A DNA stretch of 64,000 nt, taken from NCBI GenBank assembly GCA_013398295.1, contig VZSF01006560.1, positions 124,001 through 188,000 on the forward strand, given 5' to 3'. The notes under the pieces were generated by a model. That model ran no database searches and was not told the origin of the DNA. It saw nothing but the letters and a program-made list of their open reading frames with translations. The position numbers were made by a program, and so were the translations under genes. The stretch is from Chionis minor. Taxonomy: Eukaryota; Chordata; Aves; Charadriiformes; Chionididae. Positions 1-12,400 of the stretch are shown here, piece by piece; positions within the stretch are counted from its first letter, which is position 1, and each line of letters begins with the position of its first letter.

Positions 1-1143
1 AAAAATAACATTTTAATGTTTTTGTGGAAGTGGGTTAAATCTGATCCAATTCCAGAATAATGAAAACTCAGTCAAACTTCTGGTGACATAGACTGAAACT
101 TGACATGGAGCATTACTTATGCCAGTTTTCTTTACCTCGGACAGCTTTATTTGATGAGACGATGTAAGGAGCCCCATGAAAGGAAGTTTCAGTGGAAAGC
201 TTAATGGCTTTAGAGATCAAAAAAAGCTACGATTAGTCAGAAAGACAAGTGCTAGAGCTGTATTGCCTTTTATATCATAATGCATTTTCTTCCTGCTCCT
301 TCTGTACAGAGGCCTCTGCCTGATAACTTTTATCCCTTGGAAGCCACAGAATGATGATTGCAGGACAGAAGAACAAAATACATTCCTAAAGAAAGTAACA
401 AATGTGTCACCATAATGGAGATATGCCAATGTTACTTGATTACTTTATGGGAGGTGTAATTATCACTGTTTTGAAGGAGCTTTTTGAAGCCCCACCTGAG
501 AACAGGGCTCCATTATATTAGATGCCATGTGTATACAAAATAGGAGCCAATTCTCCTGCAAAATACTTTAAAATCCATATCAACTGGCACAGGAAAACAC
601 TTTTAAAAGTGGTACTCTGATGCAAATTGCATTATCATTATTATATATATTTAGTATTATATTTCAATGAAGATATTATCCTCATTATTGACAGAAAAAC
701 AAAGTATAAAAGGACCATGTGATTTGCTTAGAGCCACATGTGATTTTTTTTTAATAAATTTGGGAATTAAAACCCAGTCACGGTCAACAACTAGTTCATC
801 CTAAAGAGACTGGCCACTGAACGTAATATTGACTCCTGGGTCTTCAATCTTTCTCTGGTGAAAAGGGGAACAGTAGCCTCCATTCCCTCTGACAACAAAG
901 GCTGTTCTAGTTGCTGACACAGATTACTAAGGTAAACAATTCAATAAGGTCCACTTATTTACTAGGTCCTGACACCTGTATCTTATTAAACACTGAAAAA
1001 CAATGTCGGTATTTACTTTCAAGAAGGTAAGAGACTTGGTGGTGTTGGAAGGGCTGGTACTAATGAAATCATCCTAGGTGCAAACTGAATGTTCATCAAC
1101 AATGGTTTTTATTTTATCTTTTGTGATTTTGTTTATATTGCAG
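1..1143. other. Non-coding flank/intron 5' of the Kazal exons
   Basis: AT-rich sequence with no supported exon. The signal-peptide exon of the Kazal inhibitor should lie upstream of 1144, either here or before the window starts. I looked for a short hydrophobic reading frame starting with ATG and ending in a phase-1 donor and found no convincing one. Confidence 0.5.
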
Positions 1144-1163
1144 TTGCTGCCAAAGAGGATGAG
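1144..1163 (+). CDS. Kazal inhibitor, small exon before the domain
   Basis: A 20-nt exon between ttgcag and gtgagt, encoding (x)AAKEDE, the expected short stretch between signal peptide and Kazal domain. It enters with two bases of a split codon and leaves in phase 0, matching the next exon. Confidence 0.65.
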
Positions 1164-2932
1164 GTGAGTAATTTTCTCCTATTATATAGTTTGTAACAAC
1201 ATGAGGTCAGGAAAAAATGTATTAAACACTAATTAAATGCTGCCAAAGCATTGAGATTTCAGAGAGCAATTCTTAGGTGTCAGATATGTGGTTTCTGTAT
1301 GGTTGCCCTGGCACCTTCCATGTTTTTACCTGCAATGCAGTCTGAGCAAGAAATTGGGTAAGGCCAAATCTTAAGTCAGAGAAATCAAGTTTTTTTTTTT
1401 GAAAAAATATTTATCTGAAAGCCATAAGGCTTTCTTGGTGACTTTCAGATTCTAAATCATGTACCTAGAGATTTTAATTTGCACTGGCTGTGCTGGAGTG
1501 CCCATCCTAAGGCACCGAGCAATAAAAAATCCTTACTCACATGAGTAGAGACAAGCTGTCTGGGAGCACAGTGGGCAGTAGCAGGGAGTGGAAAACCACA
1601 CACAGAGAGCTGGTCCCATACTAGCACAACACGTATAGCCTCTGATGCCTCAAGCTACACCGACATACACACTTCTCCAGAAAGAGCCTGTTCCACACTC
1701 TACACCAAAATATCTTCCCTGTTTTACCAGCTGTTACACACATGCACATATATATATGGGGCAAGTTCACCTAGTTTCTAGCTTTTTTTACTTAATTCTG
1801 CCTGGGCAGATTTGTTCATCAGTGTAAAAAGCATCAAGAGCTGATACTTGTACAATAAAGAGACAGAAACCCTCCACATCCTTGAGAACTAATATCTCAC
1901 TTGAATTTACTAACAATTGCAACCAGGTAGGAAAAAATATTAAGACTCAACTTTTGTGTAGATGGAAAATGCATTGTATTTTTTCCAGTGACTGTATTCT
2001 TACTTGGACAGATACCAAAGTCCCTGAAGGCGCCTGGAACCTGACAGGGGTGGCATCACACACATCTCTGTCAGAAGAAGTGTTTCATTTTTGAGGCTTA
2101 GGCTCAGCTAATATAGATGGTGGATCCCCATGGACTGTGCTGCCCTAGCAGCTGATAATCTTGTCCAAAAAATTCATATATTCATTATTTCTGTAGGTGA
2201 GAATGATGGAGAATGTGAGAAAGATGGATTCAAAGAAAAATGATACTGTATTTGCAGGTAGACTGCAGTGAATACAAGAGGTTAGAAAGAGGAAGACCTA
2301 TTTACTGCGAAAGACTTTACCAACCTTTCTGTGGCTCTGACGGGAAAACATACAACAACAAATGCTCTTTCTGCAAAGCAGTCCTGTAAGTACAATACTA
2401 TGTAATTACTCCTGAATAAGCCAAAATCTAAGATTAGCTGAGTTATCTGGTATTTCTGTTTCACCTAAGTGGTACCGTTTTTTTTAGAGCTACTACTCCT
2501 TTGCTTCTTTGCATAATCTTTATAAACTAATTGCTTCTCCTACCAATAAAGTCTAATTGATCTAAACAAATGGCCTTGATATTAGCAGAAACTGTAGAAG
2601 TTGGACAGTAAAGAGAAGAGTCCAATGAGCAACATAGGGCTAACAAGGCACCTGGACTCAAATCAGGTCATACAAGAGTTCAAATGCTGTACTGGAAATA
2701 TCTTGGTTTTTATGGATGAAATACATAAGTTTGAAAAGAAAACTGTTTACAGATCAGTGCCTTCTTGTCTGCTGCAAATGTTTACAGTGTCTTCCCTGTT
2801 AGCAAGTTGCTGGCTGAAGACTTCAGGAAGATTTTAATTCATAAGATTAAGCTTACTATATGCTGTCTATGTCCTTTCCTTTGCAGAAGAAGTAGAGGTG
2901 CCTTACACATGAAGCAGGCAGGGGCATGCTGA
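1144..2932 (+). CDS. Single-domain Kazal serine-protease inhibitor (SPINK family), 3' three exons
   Basis: Secreted inhibitor of serine proteases, partial at the 5' end. Three exons join in frame: 1144-1163, 2258-2385 and 2887-2932 (stop TGA 2930-2932). All are bounded by AG/GT (donors gtgagt and gtaagt). The Kazal domain begins VDCSEYKRL, has the diagnostic [12 protein letters not shown] core and ends AGAC-stop. It has six cysteines; 13 residues separate Cys1 and Cys2, and the last cysteine is C-terminal, as usual in SPINK proteins. In C-E-R-L-Y the reactive-site P1 residue should be Arg, predicting inhibition of trypsin-like or kallikrein-like proteases (inference). Lying just upstream of FBXO38, it occupies the place of human SPINK9, and its Cys1-Cys2 spacing and CS-x-YK-x-L start resemble SPINK9. 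SPINK6 is similar in the C-terminal half. Orthology is not settled, so no symbol is given. The signal-peptide exon was not found. Confidence 0.88.
2258..2385 (+). CDS. Kazal inhibitor, main Kazal-domain exon
   Basis: A 128-nt exon after tttgcag, ending at a gtaagt donor. It encodes Cys1 to Cys5, including the CGSDGKTY signature and the predicted P1 Arg two residues after Cys2. It ends two bases into a Leu codon. Confidence 0.92.
2887..2932 (+). CDS. Kazal inhibitor, terminal coding exon
   Basis: Follows tttgcag. Completes the split Leu codon and encodes [14 protein letters not shown] then TGA. The final Cys is Cys6 of the Kazal fold. The rest of this exon would be 3' UTR. Confidence 0.88.
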
Positions 2933-3486
2933 ATGAATTCTGCGCGACAGAGGAGAGCGCTGAGAACAGCTTTACACTGCCTTACCACAATGTCTTAACT
3001 CAATTTCATTCATCCTGCCTGTTCTGATGACGGCAAACAAAGCACAAAATAGGCTTTTCAGCTGTGCAGTGTTATTTGCTGCCTCTCTCTACTCCAGTGC
3101 TGGGATTGACACTTCTGTCCTCTCTGCAAAGCACTTCCTCAGGATTCTCAGGAGTATTCCTGTTTCTGTAGCAAGCTGGTTTTCACATGAGCCCTTCATT
3201 ATATATTTGTCTCCATGGTTAAAGTTCAAACCTTCTGATAATGCCACCTGGTTTTGGTGGACACAAGTCAGTGCAGGCATTGCCTCCGCTTTCCTTGTAG
3301 GTGAAGTGTTTTCCTTCAGTTATCCAGAAAGTTTTGCAGAAACTTTTCAAAGGCTTCAGCATTCCTAGGCAGTGCTTTGACTCTTCCGGTTTCGTAGCTA
3401 AATTTTAAAATTCTCATTTTTCTTCTAACTTTGTACAATTCTGATCCATACATGTTGTTTAGCTAGTAAGATTGCATGGTTATTAA

Positions 3487-3492
3487 AATAAA
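3487..3492 (+). terminator. Candidate AATAAA poly(A) signal of the Kazal gene
   Basis: First AATAAA on the + strand after the stop at 2932, giving a 3' UTR of about 0.55 kb. That is long for a SPINK gene, so a weaker earlier signal is possible. Confidence 0.4.
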
Positions 3493-6400
3493 TGTTGACT
3501 CTTTTTTTTTGTCTGTGGTGAACTTTCTAGAGTATAAGTTTATTGCATCCATTATTTGCAAATACTATAGATATTTCCTAAGTTACAGAAAATAATCATA
3601 GAGCCAGGGCCAGAGGTAAAAAAAACAAAGCCTGGAACAAAAGTTGTAACTCTGATAATATGCACTAGATGGCCTCACATTACCGGAATTTACCTTACAA
3701 TATGGCTCTTTTTTTTTTTTCCCTTCAAATTAAAAAAAATCTGGTAAATTGTAAGACAGTATAAGCTTTAAATCCTGTCATTTAAATGTGATCACCAGTT
3801 GTTCTGTTCACTTCTGATAAATTGGCTGCTTTCAGACCTGAAGAAATTTCTGTTTTGGTCTTGCATCCTTATGTCCTTCATTATTAAGATAGTTTGTGTC
3901 TTTTACACTGGAATAGTTAGTCAAGGGAATAAATTTTCCCAGAATTAAAAATTAACGAATGACTGACTTTACTGGGCTTACACATAAAGAAAACTTTGGA
4001 ACTGGAATGTGGGTATAATTTCTGATAATTTCCGTCTGGTACTCCAGTTGGGCTGGGGTAAGACTCATACTTCAAAAGAATGGAAAAAGGGGAAAGAAGC
4101 TCATGTCCTTGCCTTTGAAGGCAAGACACCAAAATCCCTAGCTGTTCCACTGCTAGCTGAATGTCACCGTGGCATCAGGCAGACTGCCCTCTGTAACGGA
4201 AGGATCGAGAGGATTTGTTGGTCCATGGTGTTAGTATGTGCTCTTTCTTCTGGCAGAGCTGAGAACGTCACCGTCATTTCCTGTAGAGGAGAAGAGGCTG
4301 TTGGACTTTATGTGATGCTGATTAACAACAAAAGAGAGAGTCTCACAAGCTACTTCTTTATCAAAGAATTAAACAGTGCCAGGACACAGCTGTGAGCACT
4401 GGAACTCTATCATCTTTACTTTGAAATTGTTAGCGTGGCCCTGGCATGATCCTGTCTTGGATCAAAAATTCTTCCCAACAGTTCTCAGGCACATTGTGGG
4501 AGGCTAGGGACCATTCCCAAATAGGAAACTGTGTGAAGGCACCCTGTTTTGGAAGCTAAAATAATTTCTGGAGCAGACGTGAAACTAGACTCAAGTAGCT
4601 GGCCTCTGGATGAGAGAGGCTCTTTAATTTGCTAATGTTCGCTGAGGTAACCCTAGTCTCTAGTTTGATTTATAGCGTGAACTGGCTGAACTATTTTAAT
4701 GCTAATTGCCTATTATACTCAATAGATCTGGAAGAATGATAAAGCTGAAGACAACAAGAAATGAAAGGAAAAATTTAGGATTGATGAAATGCTAGATTAA
4801 GTATGTAAATGAAGTGCTATTTTCCAACCAAGCTAGCACCATAAAAAGTAAATACTCCGCATTTCTATGTTAAATAATACTAAATAATGAGAATATTTAA
4901 TAAGGGACTTGTTTCTCCTGACTGTACAGTTCCCTAATGCATGGCATTTCTGGACAAAACAGCAGTGGCTACTGAATATTATGTAAATCTTAGCCAGATA
5001 CATTTCTTAATGTTATTACATGCTGTTCCCAGTGACTGGTGTGTCCCGTGAAATCACAGGTAGCAGAACAGGAACCTAGAGACTGTTTTGGGGATGGAAT
5101 GGGGTTTATTCCCCACTGTGGGAGGCTTCAGACTCCCTTCTAAGTGACAGTGGTGCTCTTAGTACATTAAAAACCTACTCAACACTCTAGATCATTCAAG
5201 GGTCACTGAAACTGATGGGAGGCTACTTGTGACCTTGGCTTTAACTCTCATCTTTCAGAAACAGGAAAATGGGAATGTTATTTTCTAGGTGATGCAGAAG
5301 CAGAAGATACTTTGATGTTCTATTGAGGTTATCAGTTTAGAACAACAGTCTTAGCCAAGTGCCAGGATAAAATTGGAAACTTAAACATTGAGACTAATGA
5401 AGATGGATTAAGAGTTTCTGCATAGACTACAGTCCCCTTCTCTTTGTAACTGAAGTCAGGATTAATTAGCACCCTCATGTGTCAAAGGACGGCTACTGCT
5501 CTGAATGCTGGATCACACAAGTATGTGAGGAACATAAAGTTCCTAGACCAAGGAGTGCAGTCACTCTCTTCATGGTACCTCCCAGACTGTGTCTCTGCTG
5601 ATGTATTTCTGTCAAACAATCAGACTTTATATGTGGTGCGGGTGGGGAGAAGTGGCAGAGGGGCTCATCTTCACTGGCCATGTTCGTCGAAACAGAAAAA
5701 CCACAGTTCATTAAAAGCAAGCTACAAATACCTACAATGCCAACTTATCACTGTTATTCCAGAAAAACTGCCAGAACAAATCACATTTACATTCCCCCAT
5801 TTTGCACTTTGTTAACAAAGGCCTAGTTAATAAAGGCCATTTCCATGAAACCAAATGTTCATTTCATAGTCAAAAAAGAGCCTCAACAGACAGCAGGCCT
5901 CTATCATGTACATTTCTTTATTTAGTCCCTCCATCATTAATATTTTCTGATTGTGTGAAGTTTATATTGCTATGAACTATATTCTCATGGATATATTTAA
6001 AATAATTTTTTCATGAGATTGTGCCAACTACTGAAGCAAGTTATCAGAATGACACATTTTCAAATGTAATTTACACTCATGGCTGCTTTGGAAGCAAACC
6101 TTCCTTCTGCATTAGTGAAGAATGGATGCAACAAATCACAGATGATAAAACTTGGCATGTTAAAGCATTTTCAGATGGTGGCAGCGACAGTACCATGGGC
6201 AGATGGGTGAATATCAAGCAGAACCAATGGACAATGTTTTAACCTGATACAGGAATCTACCAAAGAGATCAACACATACAGACTAGAGTTTAACATCCCA
6301 TAAGATCTCTTGAATTTTGTTCAGCTCTTCCTCTCCATCAGCCCCTACCTTGACGCCTAACAGAGAATGGGAAGACAGAAGGTAGATAGATGACACTGGG

Positions 6401-9400
6401 GATTCATATATCAAATGCTTGGAAGCAATGGAATTCAAGTCAAAGAGAATTATTTTTTATGGAAGGTAAAATACATTATCACAAAAAGGGAAGCTAAAGG
6501 TGAAATGTAACAAATACTAAAAATCTTAGGAAAAATTAGAGGAAACCCTCAGGAGAAAAAAGCCCAGGGAATATTTTAAACCGGGAAGGTGGAGAGCACT
6601 TGTCCATTCCTTCTCCTTGTTATCTCCTCAGGCTTACTTTAGTGCACAAACCAGAGCAATATAATCTTTGCCAATTCCTAAGGACACATCTGTTAGTTGG
6701 AAAAATTCTGTAGTGAAACACATTAACCATACTGCCTTCTTTCTTTTCCCATGATTGCTTCGAGGAGAAGATAAAGCAATTGGTACTTACCTAAGCTATG
6801 TACTTGAGAATCCTGCAGGCCAACTGAAACACTAATAAAGGGTCATGTGCAGAGGGCATCTTTTTAACTTCTCTATGAAATAAAGAGGCTGGAAATTCTT
6901 ATAATTCTAACACAAAGAAAGTCATGTGGACTATTTTAGTGGTTTATATGGTTATCTTCCCACTCTCTTTCAACCCACCATGAACTTCTGTGAATAAATG
7001 ATGGAGAACACTAAAATGGTGGTATATATTATGAAAATACTGATGTAAACTGACATTAGAGTATTTTTCTATTTTTCTCTTGCCAAAGATAGGGACATTA
7101 CACACAAACATACAGTATTTTCTAAAAATCTTTGAGCATCTAGTGAAGTTGCCATGTCTTGAAGTTGCAAGTAGAACATCTGACTAGAAAAGTAATGCAA
7201 TAAAAATCCTCCATTGGGTCACCAGCTGTTCAGGTACTTTCAATGCATTTTTTCTTTCTTCTTTAACTCGACTGTTCACGTTAGTACCTTCAGCGTCAAT
7301 TAGATATGTTGCTGGTAAAGAGATAAATTCTAAGTCTGTGCTAAAGTAATAAGAAACTGTTGGTTAGAGCCACAAGTGCTCATGGCATGAGAACAGAGAG
7401 ACTTAAGGGCTGCGTGAGTGGACTGGTGAAAAAGGCTGGTCAGATGGATCAGACCATTATGTTTTGGATTAGGACATGTATAAAGCATGAGGGTGTAGGC
7501 TGGTACTGAAACTAAAGATAAATCAGCAGCAGCAAAAAATCTGCCAGTATGAAATGTTACTGCTCATCAGCTAAAGTTGTTTCCTGCTAAAAGAGATAAG
7601 CTGAGAAAGGTAAGGAACCTAATTCTCTCAGTATTGAATGAGAGGAATTAATGGAGGATGTTGGCAGAAAATTCTTCTGCCTACCCTAGGACACAGACTA
7701 AAGGCATCACTATCATGAATTCTGTTTATCTGGAAACCAGTTCCCAGCAATTAGGCAGTAGGAATGCAAATGTGCAAGGTAATAGTAAAAGTTTCTCACA
7801 GCACAAAGGCTTGTGCCTCAGGACAGTCAACCTAAAAAGATTCTCACAACAGGGCATCTTGCCTTCAATGTGTCTTGACTGAGAAAGATCAAACTGAGAA
7901 AACAAAGCCAAACTCTGATATTTCATCATGATGTCTGAAAATCCAGCAGATGGCTTCAGGATGTTTTCTGCCTTCTACCTTGGTTTGTTATAGCTCATAC
8001 CATACTCACACCATTTGCTTTAGTATATTGAGATATTTAACTGACCGTGTTTACGGACCTAAGATATTAAGTTTCCTATGCAGCCAATGCACATCCACGA
8101 GGGTGATTCAGAGCCCTCTAAGTTAGAGGTCTAAAATAGTCCACCATAGACCCCCCTACCTACCACAGACACTTGGGACTCGAATTTGTTTCTGATAAAT
8201 TCTGACGTGAAACAGTAGGTGAGAGCAGCTGGAGAGCAATACTTTACAACATGGAGTGCTTGTGCTTTTTATCAGCTCCTCCTAGCATTATGTGCTGGCC
8301 CTTAGCTGCAGATAACGCTGAGAAGCATACCAGCTTTTGCCACATGCCAGAGCAAAGAACATGCTTTGCAAATTGCTGTAAATGACATCTGAAGAAAATG
8401 CTGAAGCGGCCGGACAATCTGGACAGTCAAGTTTCTGTGATGGAGCAACAACGTAGAAATATGGGGAAGGAAAAATGTACGTAGCTTGAGCGAGCTGATG
8501 AAACGTGCTCAGATCCTGTTTGCTGGAAAATAAAATAGAGGTAACCAGCTATTGGCATTGAATGGAAAAATAGAACACATCTGCTTGCACTCAATGAGGA
8601 TCAGAGTTTTCAAAGCTCTGCACTGAAAAGTTACTGATATATCATTAACATATCTCTTTATATGTGGAGTAGAAGGAAGTGCTTTCACAGTAAGGTCGTA
8701 CAACATTTTCACTTCTCTGACAAGAAGTAATGAAATACAGGCCTGAAAATCAGATGGGTTGGATTCCCAAAAATGAAAATGCCAGTGCTATAATAAAGCT
8801 ACTTCACTTGCCCATAAAGCCCACACTGTATTTTCTGATATTGTTGTTACTGTCATTTCTGATACCATAGTTACGGTCATTGTGCTAGCATGGAAGTACA
8901 GCAGATGAAGAGCACTGGTGCTGCATGTGCTCAATATAAGAGATGAACCCTGCCCCTAAGATCTCAGAGACTGACCTGGAAAGCAAATTACTGAGGGGGA
9001 ATGTAGCCATTTTGATCAAAGCCTCTTACATATGAGAGATGTATGGTGAGCCAGAACCAACATCCAGGTCTCCTGACTCCTACGCTAGCAATTACCTTCT
9101 TAAAGACATCAAGGGCAAGATGAAAAATTGCCAGCTGTGCTCTACAGTTGCTATGGCATAAACAATTCTTTAGATCAGACCAGAATACCATGTCTCTGGA
9201 TTGAAGATAATACCAGGTGACTGACTGGTGAAGTATGATGGAATATAATTCACATTCAACTGGCTTCACAATGGTGTATCAGTGTCTGGTCAGCCTGGAG
9301 AGCTGCATTCTAACTGCTCTAAAACCAGTGTGATACTGCTCAGGCTGTTTATACTAAATAGCTCAAAGGTTATCTCATGCCTGTTGAGTGTTTCTAGTTA

Positions 9401-12400
9401 CTACAGTTATTCAGTGTTTCTGAATCTTTTAATAATACTAAGTATTTGGAAAAAACCACGCCCTTAGTGTCACAACTCAGAGAATGTAAGCAGAAGCGTT
9501 TTTAGCTATTTGATCTTAAGATCATAAGGTCTTACTCCACAAGACTCTAACTTCGGGCTGTAAAGAGAACTGGTGAAAAAAGTATGTCACCACCAAAATA
9601 CCAGTGAAGTTCTCAACATTTAGCACTCTTTACTTCAGCCATGCATCAAGAAGAAGACATCTTAAAAGTTTAAGTTTTTATTGAATTTGCATTTTCAGTG
9701 CAATGTCTTGCTTTGGACGTTCTTCAGGTGGCTCCGATATAAAAAATAGACGGGAGAGGATTAAAAGCAAGTCTTGAGCTAAGGAAATGGGTAACAACCA
9801 GGATATGGTGATAAATTAACTCTGATCCTGTTAGTATGTAAGCTTAGAAAAAGATAAAAAAAAAATTTCCTACCCAATTTGACAGCTTTAACAGCAAAGG
9901 AGATTGGAATGCTATCTCACTACTTTTGCACAAAACATGCAAATTCCCGGATGCTCTGTTTAAACAGAAACTTTTCTCCCTCTCCCCAAAGTTTTCAAAA
10001 ATACAACACAGAACATCAGAGTATCAAAGCTATGCATTTCAGTAATGAGCAACAATCAACATTATTATTAACCAAAGAGCAGGAAAAGAAACTGGTGACT
10101 GAGGAAATACAGATTTTTTAAAATACAAAATGGTTATAGGATTCTACATATTCACTTACAAGCGAGAGGGTCCTCTTCTGAGTTTAACAAGCCTCATGGA
10201 GAAAAATATTTACCTGTCATGAAAAACAAAACAAAACAAAAAGTCAGGATGATCATCAAGAACTGTGAGACAGACAGACTTGTCTAGGAATCTTTTCCAA
10301 AAGGTTTTTCCGACCATTCATTCTCTGTGGCATGGACCTCATTATCTCTAGTTTTCTTCTGTTCTGTTTAGGCTTTCATACTTCATCTATCACTATGACA
10401 ACTCTAATCATTGTCTCACTTTTTTTCCTCCAATTCAACTAAGACAACCATCAATATAAAATAAAACAGACTAATACTAAAGTGAATTGAAATGAAATGA
10501 ACTCTGATATTCTTCAGATCACATTATTCAAAATTACCCAAATTACTTGTGCTAATGTACCCAATGACTTTTGGTTTTTTGGACTAATGACTGAAAAAAT
10601 TCCATATGTAGATTTTTGGCTGTTTTCTTCCCCTTTCCTCAGTTTCAAGTATTACAGATTTTGCAATTTCATCGCAAAAATCATTAAAGAAGCAAAATGT
10701 CCTCTCTGCTTTGAAGAAAATAAATAGACCATAATCAAAACAACTAAAGTCTGATAACAGTTGCGTTCAGTTTCTTGAGGAATTGGGAAACAGAGGCAGT
10801 AACAATCTTCCTTGGGAATCACTCAGATTAAGGCATGATCAAATTCAAATAATAATCCAAACTGTGTATCTATCTGTCCTTCGACAACTCATAAGTGCAT
10901 AACGAGATTTTCAACTTCTATATTACCGCATATAAATGCTTTGACAGTTTGGACAATTTCTAGTAATGAAAAGCTTTGTATGCAAGTTATATACACCGTG
11001 AGTTACATGAATTATCAACTGTCCATAAAGGGATATTTTTCCAATTCAGTGGGACATGAGGTGTGTTAAACTATTGAGACACAAGCAAACACATAGAAAT
11101 ACACGTTTAAAATATGAAAAACTGAAAAGATCCAAAAAACTTTATTTCCCTTCTTAATTGGCCTTTAAAATTCCAGCACAAGATGGTCACAGGGATCACT
11201 AATTATCAAGCTTTCCCCCTGTTAGGCCTAGATATTCTCAGATATAGCAGGAAATCTGAATGCATCAGCTATAAGCATGACAGCTCCGATATCTCATTCC
11301 CAAAGGTTAATGATTCCTCAAAGAACAACAGCCCCCCTTGACAGAGAAGTATGTCACATAAACCTTATGCTAATTTGGCCAAGCTGTGACCATGTTCCTT
11401 CAGACCTCCCAGAAGCAGCACCTGAAGGCAGAGGAATACGGGCCCATCCACGCCACTGAGGTGCCACCTCCTGGGAGAAGCACAGCACATCTGCAGCTGC
11501 TGGTCTCCACCAGCTCACCTCTACCCTTTCTGAGCACGGCTGCAAGGAAGATGATTTCAAGTGACACAGAACAAAACAAAAGGAGGACAGGTTTGTTTCT
11601 GCTGCCGTAACCCAACTCGTGGCTGTTTTCCACTCCTGCAGTGAACAAGCCTATCACTGTAGGGACCGACGCTGCATTTACTTCCATAGACTACACTTCA
11701 GTGTGTCTTTACAGAAGGGCTTGAGGATTTTGATGGGGTAGGACTCCCGCCCTTCCGAACAGCGGAATGACAATGAATGAATCCCTGTTCTAACAAGCGT
11801 TGCAGTATGCGTCATCATGGCCCCAGCCCTTACTTGTCTCCCACAATGAGCAGGGCCCCAGTTTAACTCCAGCTCTTGAAGGCCCTCAGTTTCCTACCCC
11901 AACCCTAACCCTACCTAACCTGAAGCAAGGGGCTGTGAATTTCTTTCCACCTCCCAACTCCAGATATATGTTTACCTATAGCTCCCTTCTGAGTCCAATG
12001 CTTACTGTAGCTCTCCTGTCTGAGCAGGAAAAAATTCAGAAGCACAAGGAAGGACTCAGTTTCCTTTGCTCCCTTTGTAAATCTGTGAAATCACAGGTTT
12101 ATCACCACTGTAGTATCACAGAGTATCACCCCTGTACCTATTGCCTTTCACCCCATGTGTGCCCGAGGGACAAGTGCAGACACTGAGATGCTATATTATT
12201 TGGGGTTTTTTTATATACCTTACTAAGAATTTATTGTATTTCTGGAAACTGTTTTTATTTTTGAATTCTGTCTTGCAGGATGGCCTCTTAGGACTGTTGT
12301 TCCAACAGACTCCGCACCCTCTTAAAGGAGAGAAGTGCACCTGGTGTCTGTTAGCAGATCGCACCTCTCAATGCCACCGGCACATTCTGCCACAAAGGGC

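Noticed and set aside
3027..3368. 113-codon open frame just after the Kazal stop
   Set aside because: Falls in the likely 3' UTR of the Kazal gene and has no recognisable homology.
4009..4395. 128-codon open frame on the + strand
   Set aside because: No recognisable domain, no splice or promoter context, ordinary for chance in this much DNA.
11893..11920. CCCTAACCCTA-like stretch suggesting an interstitial telomere repeat
   Set aside because: Only two to three imperfect units, too few to distinguish from chance.
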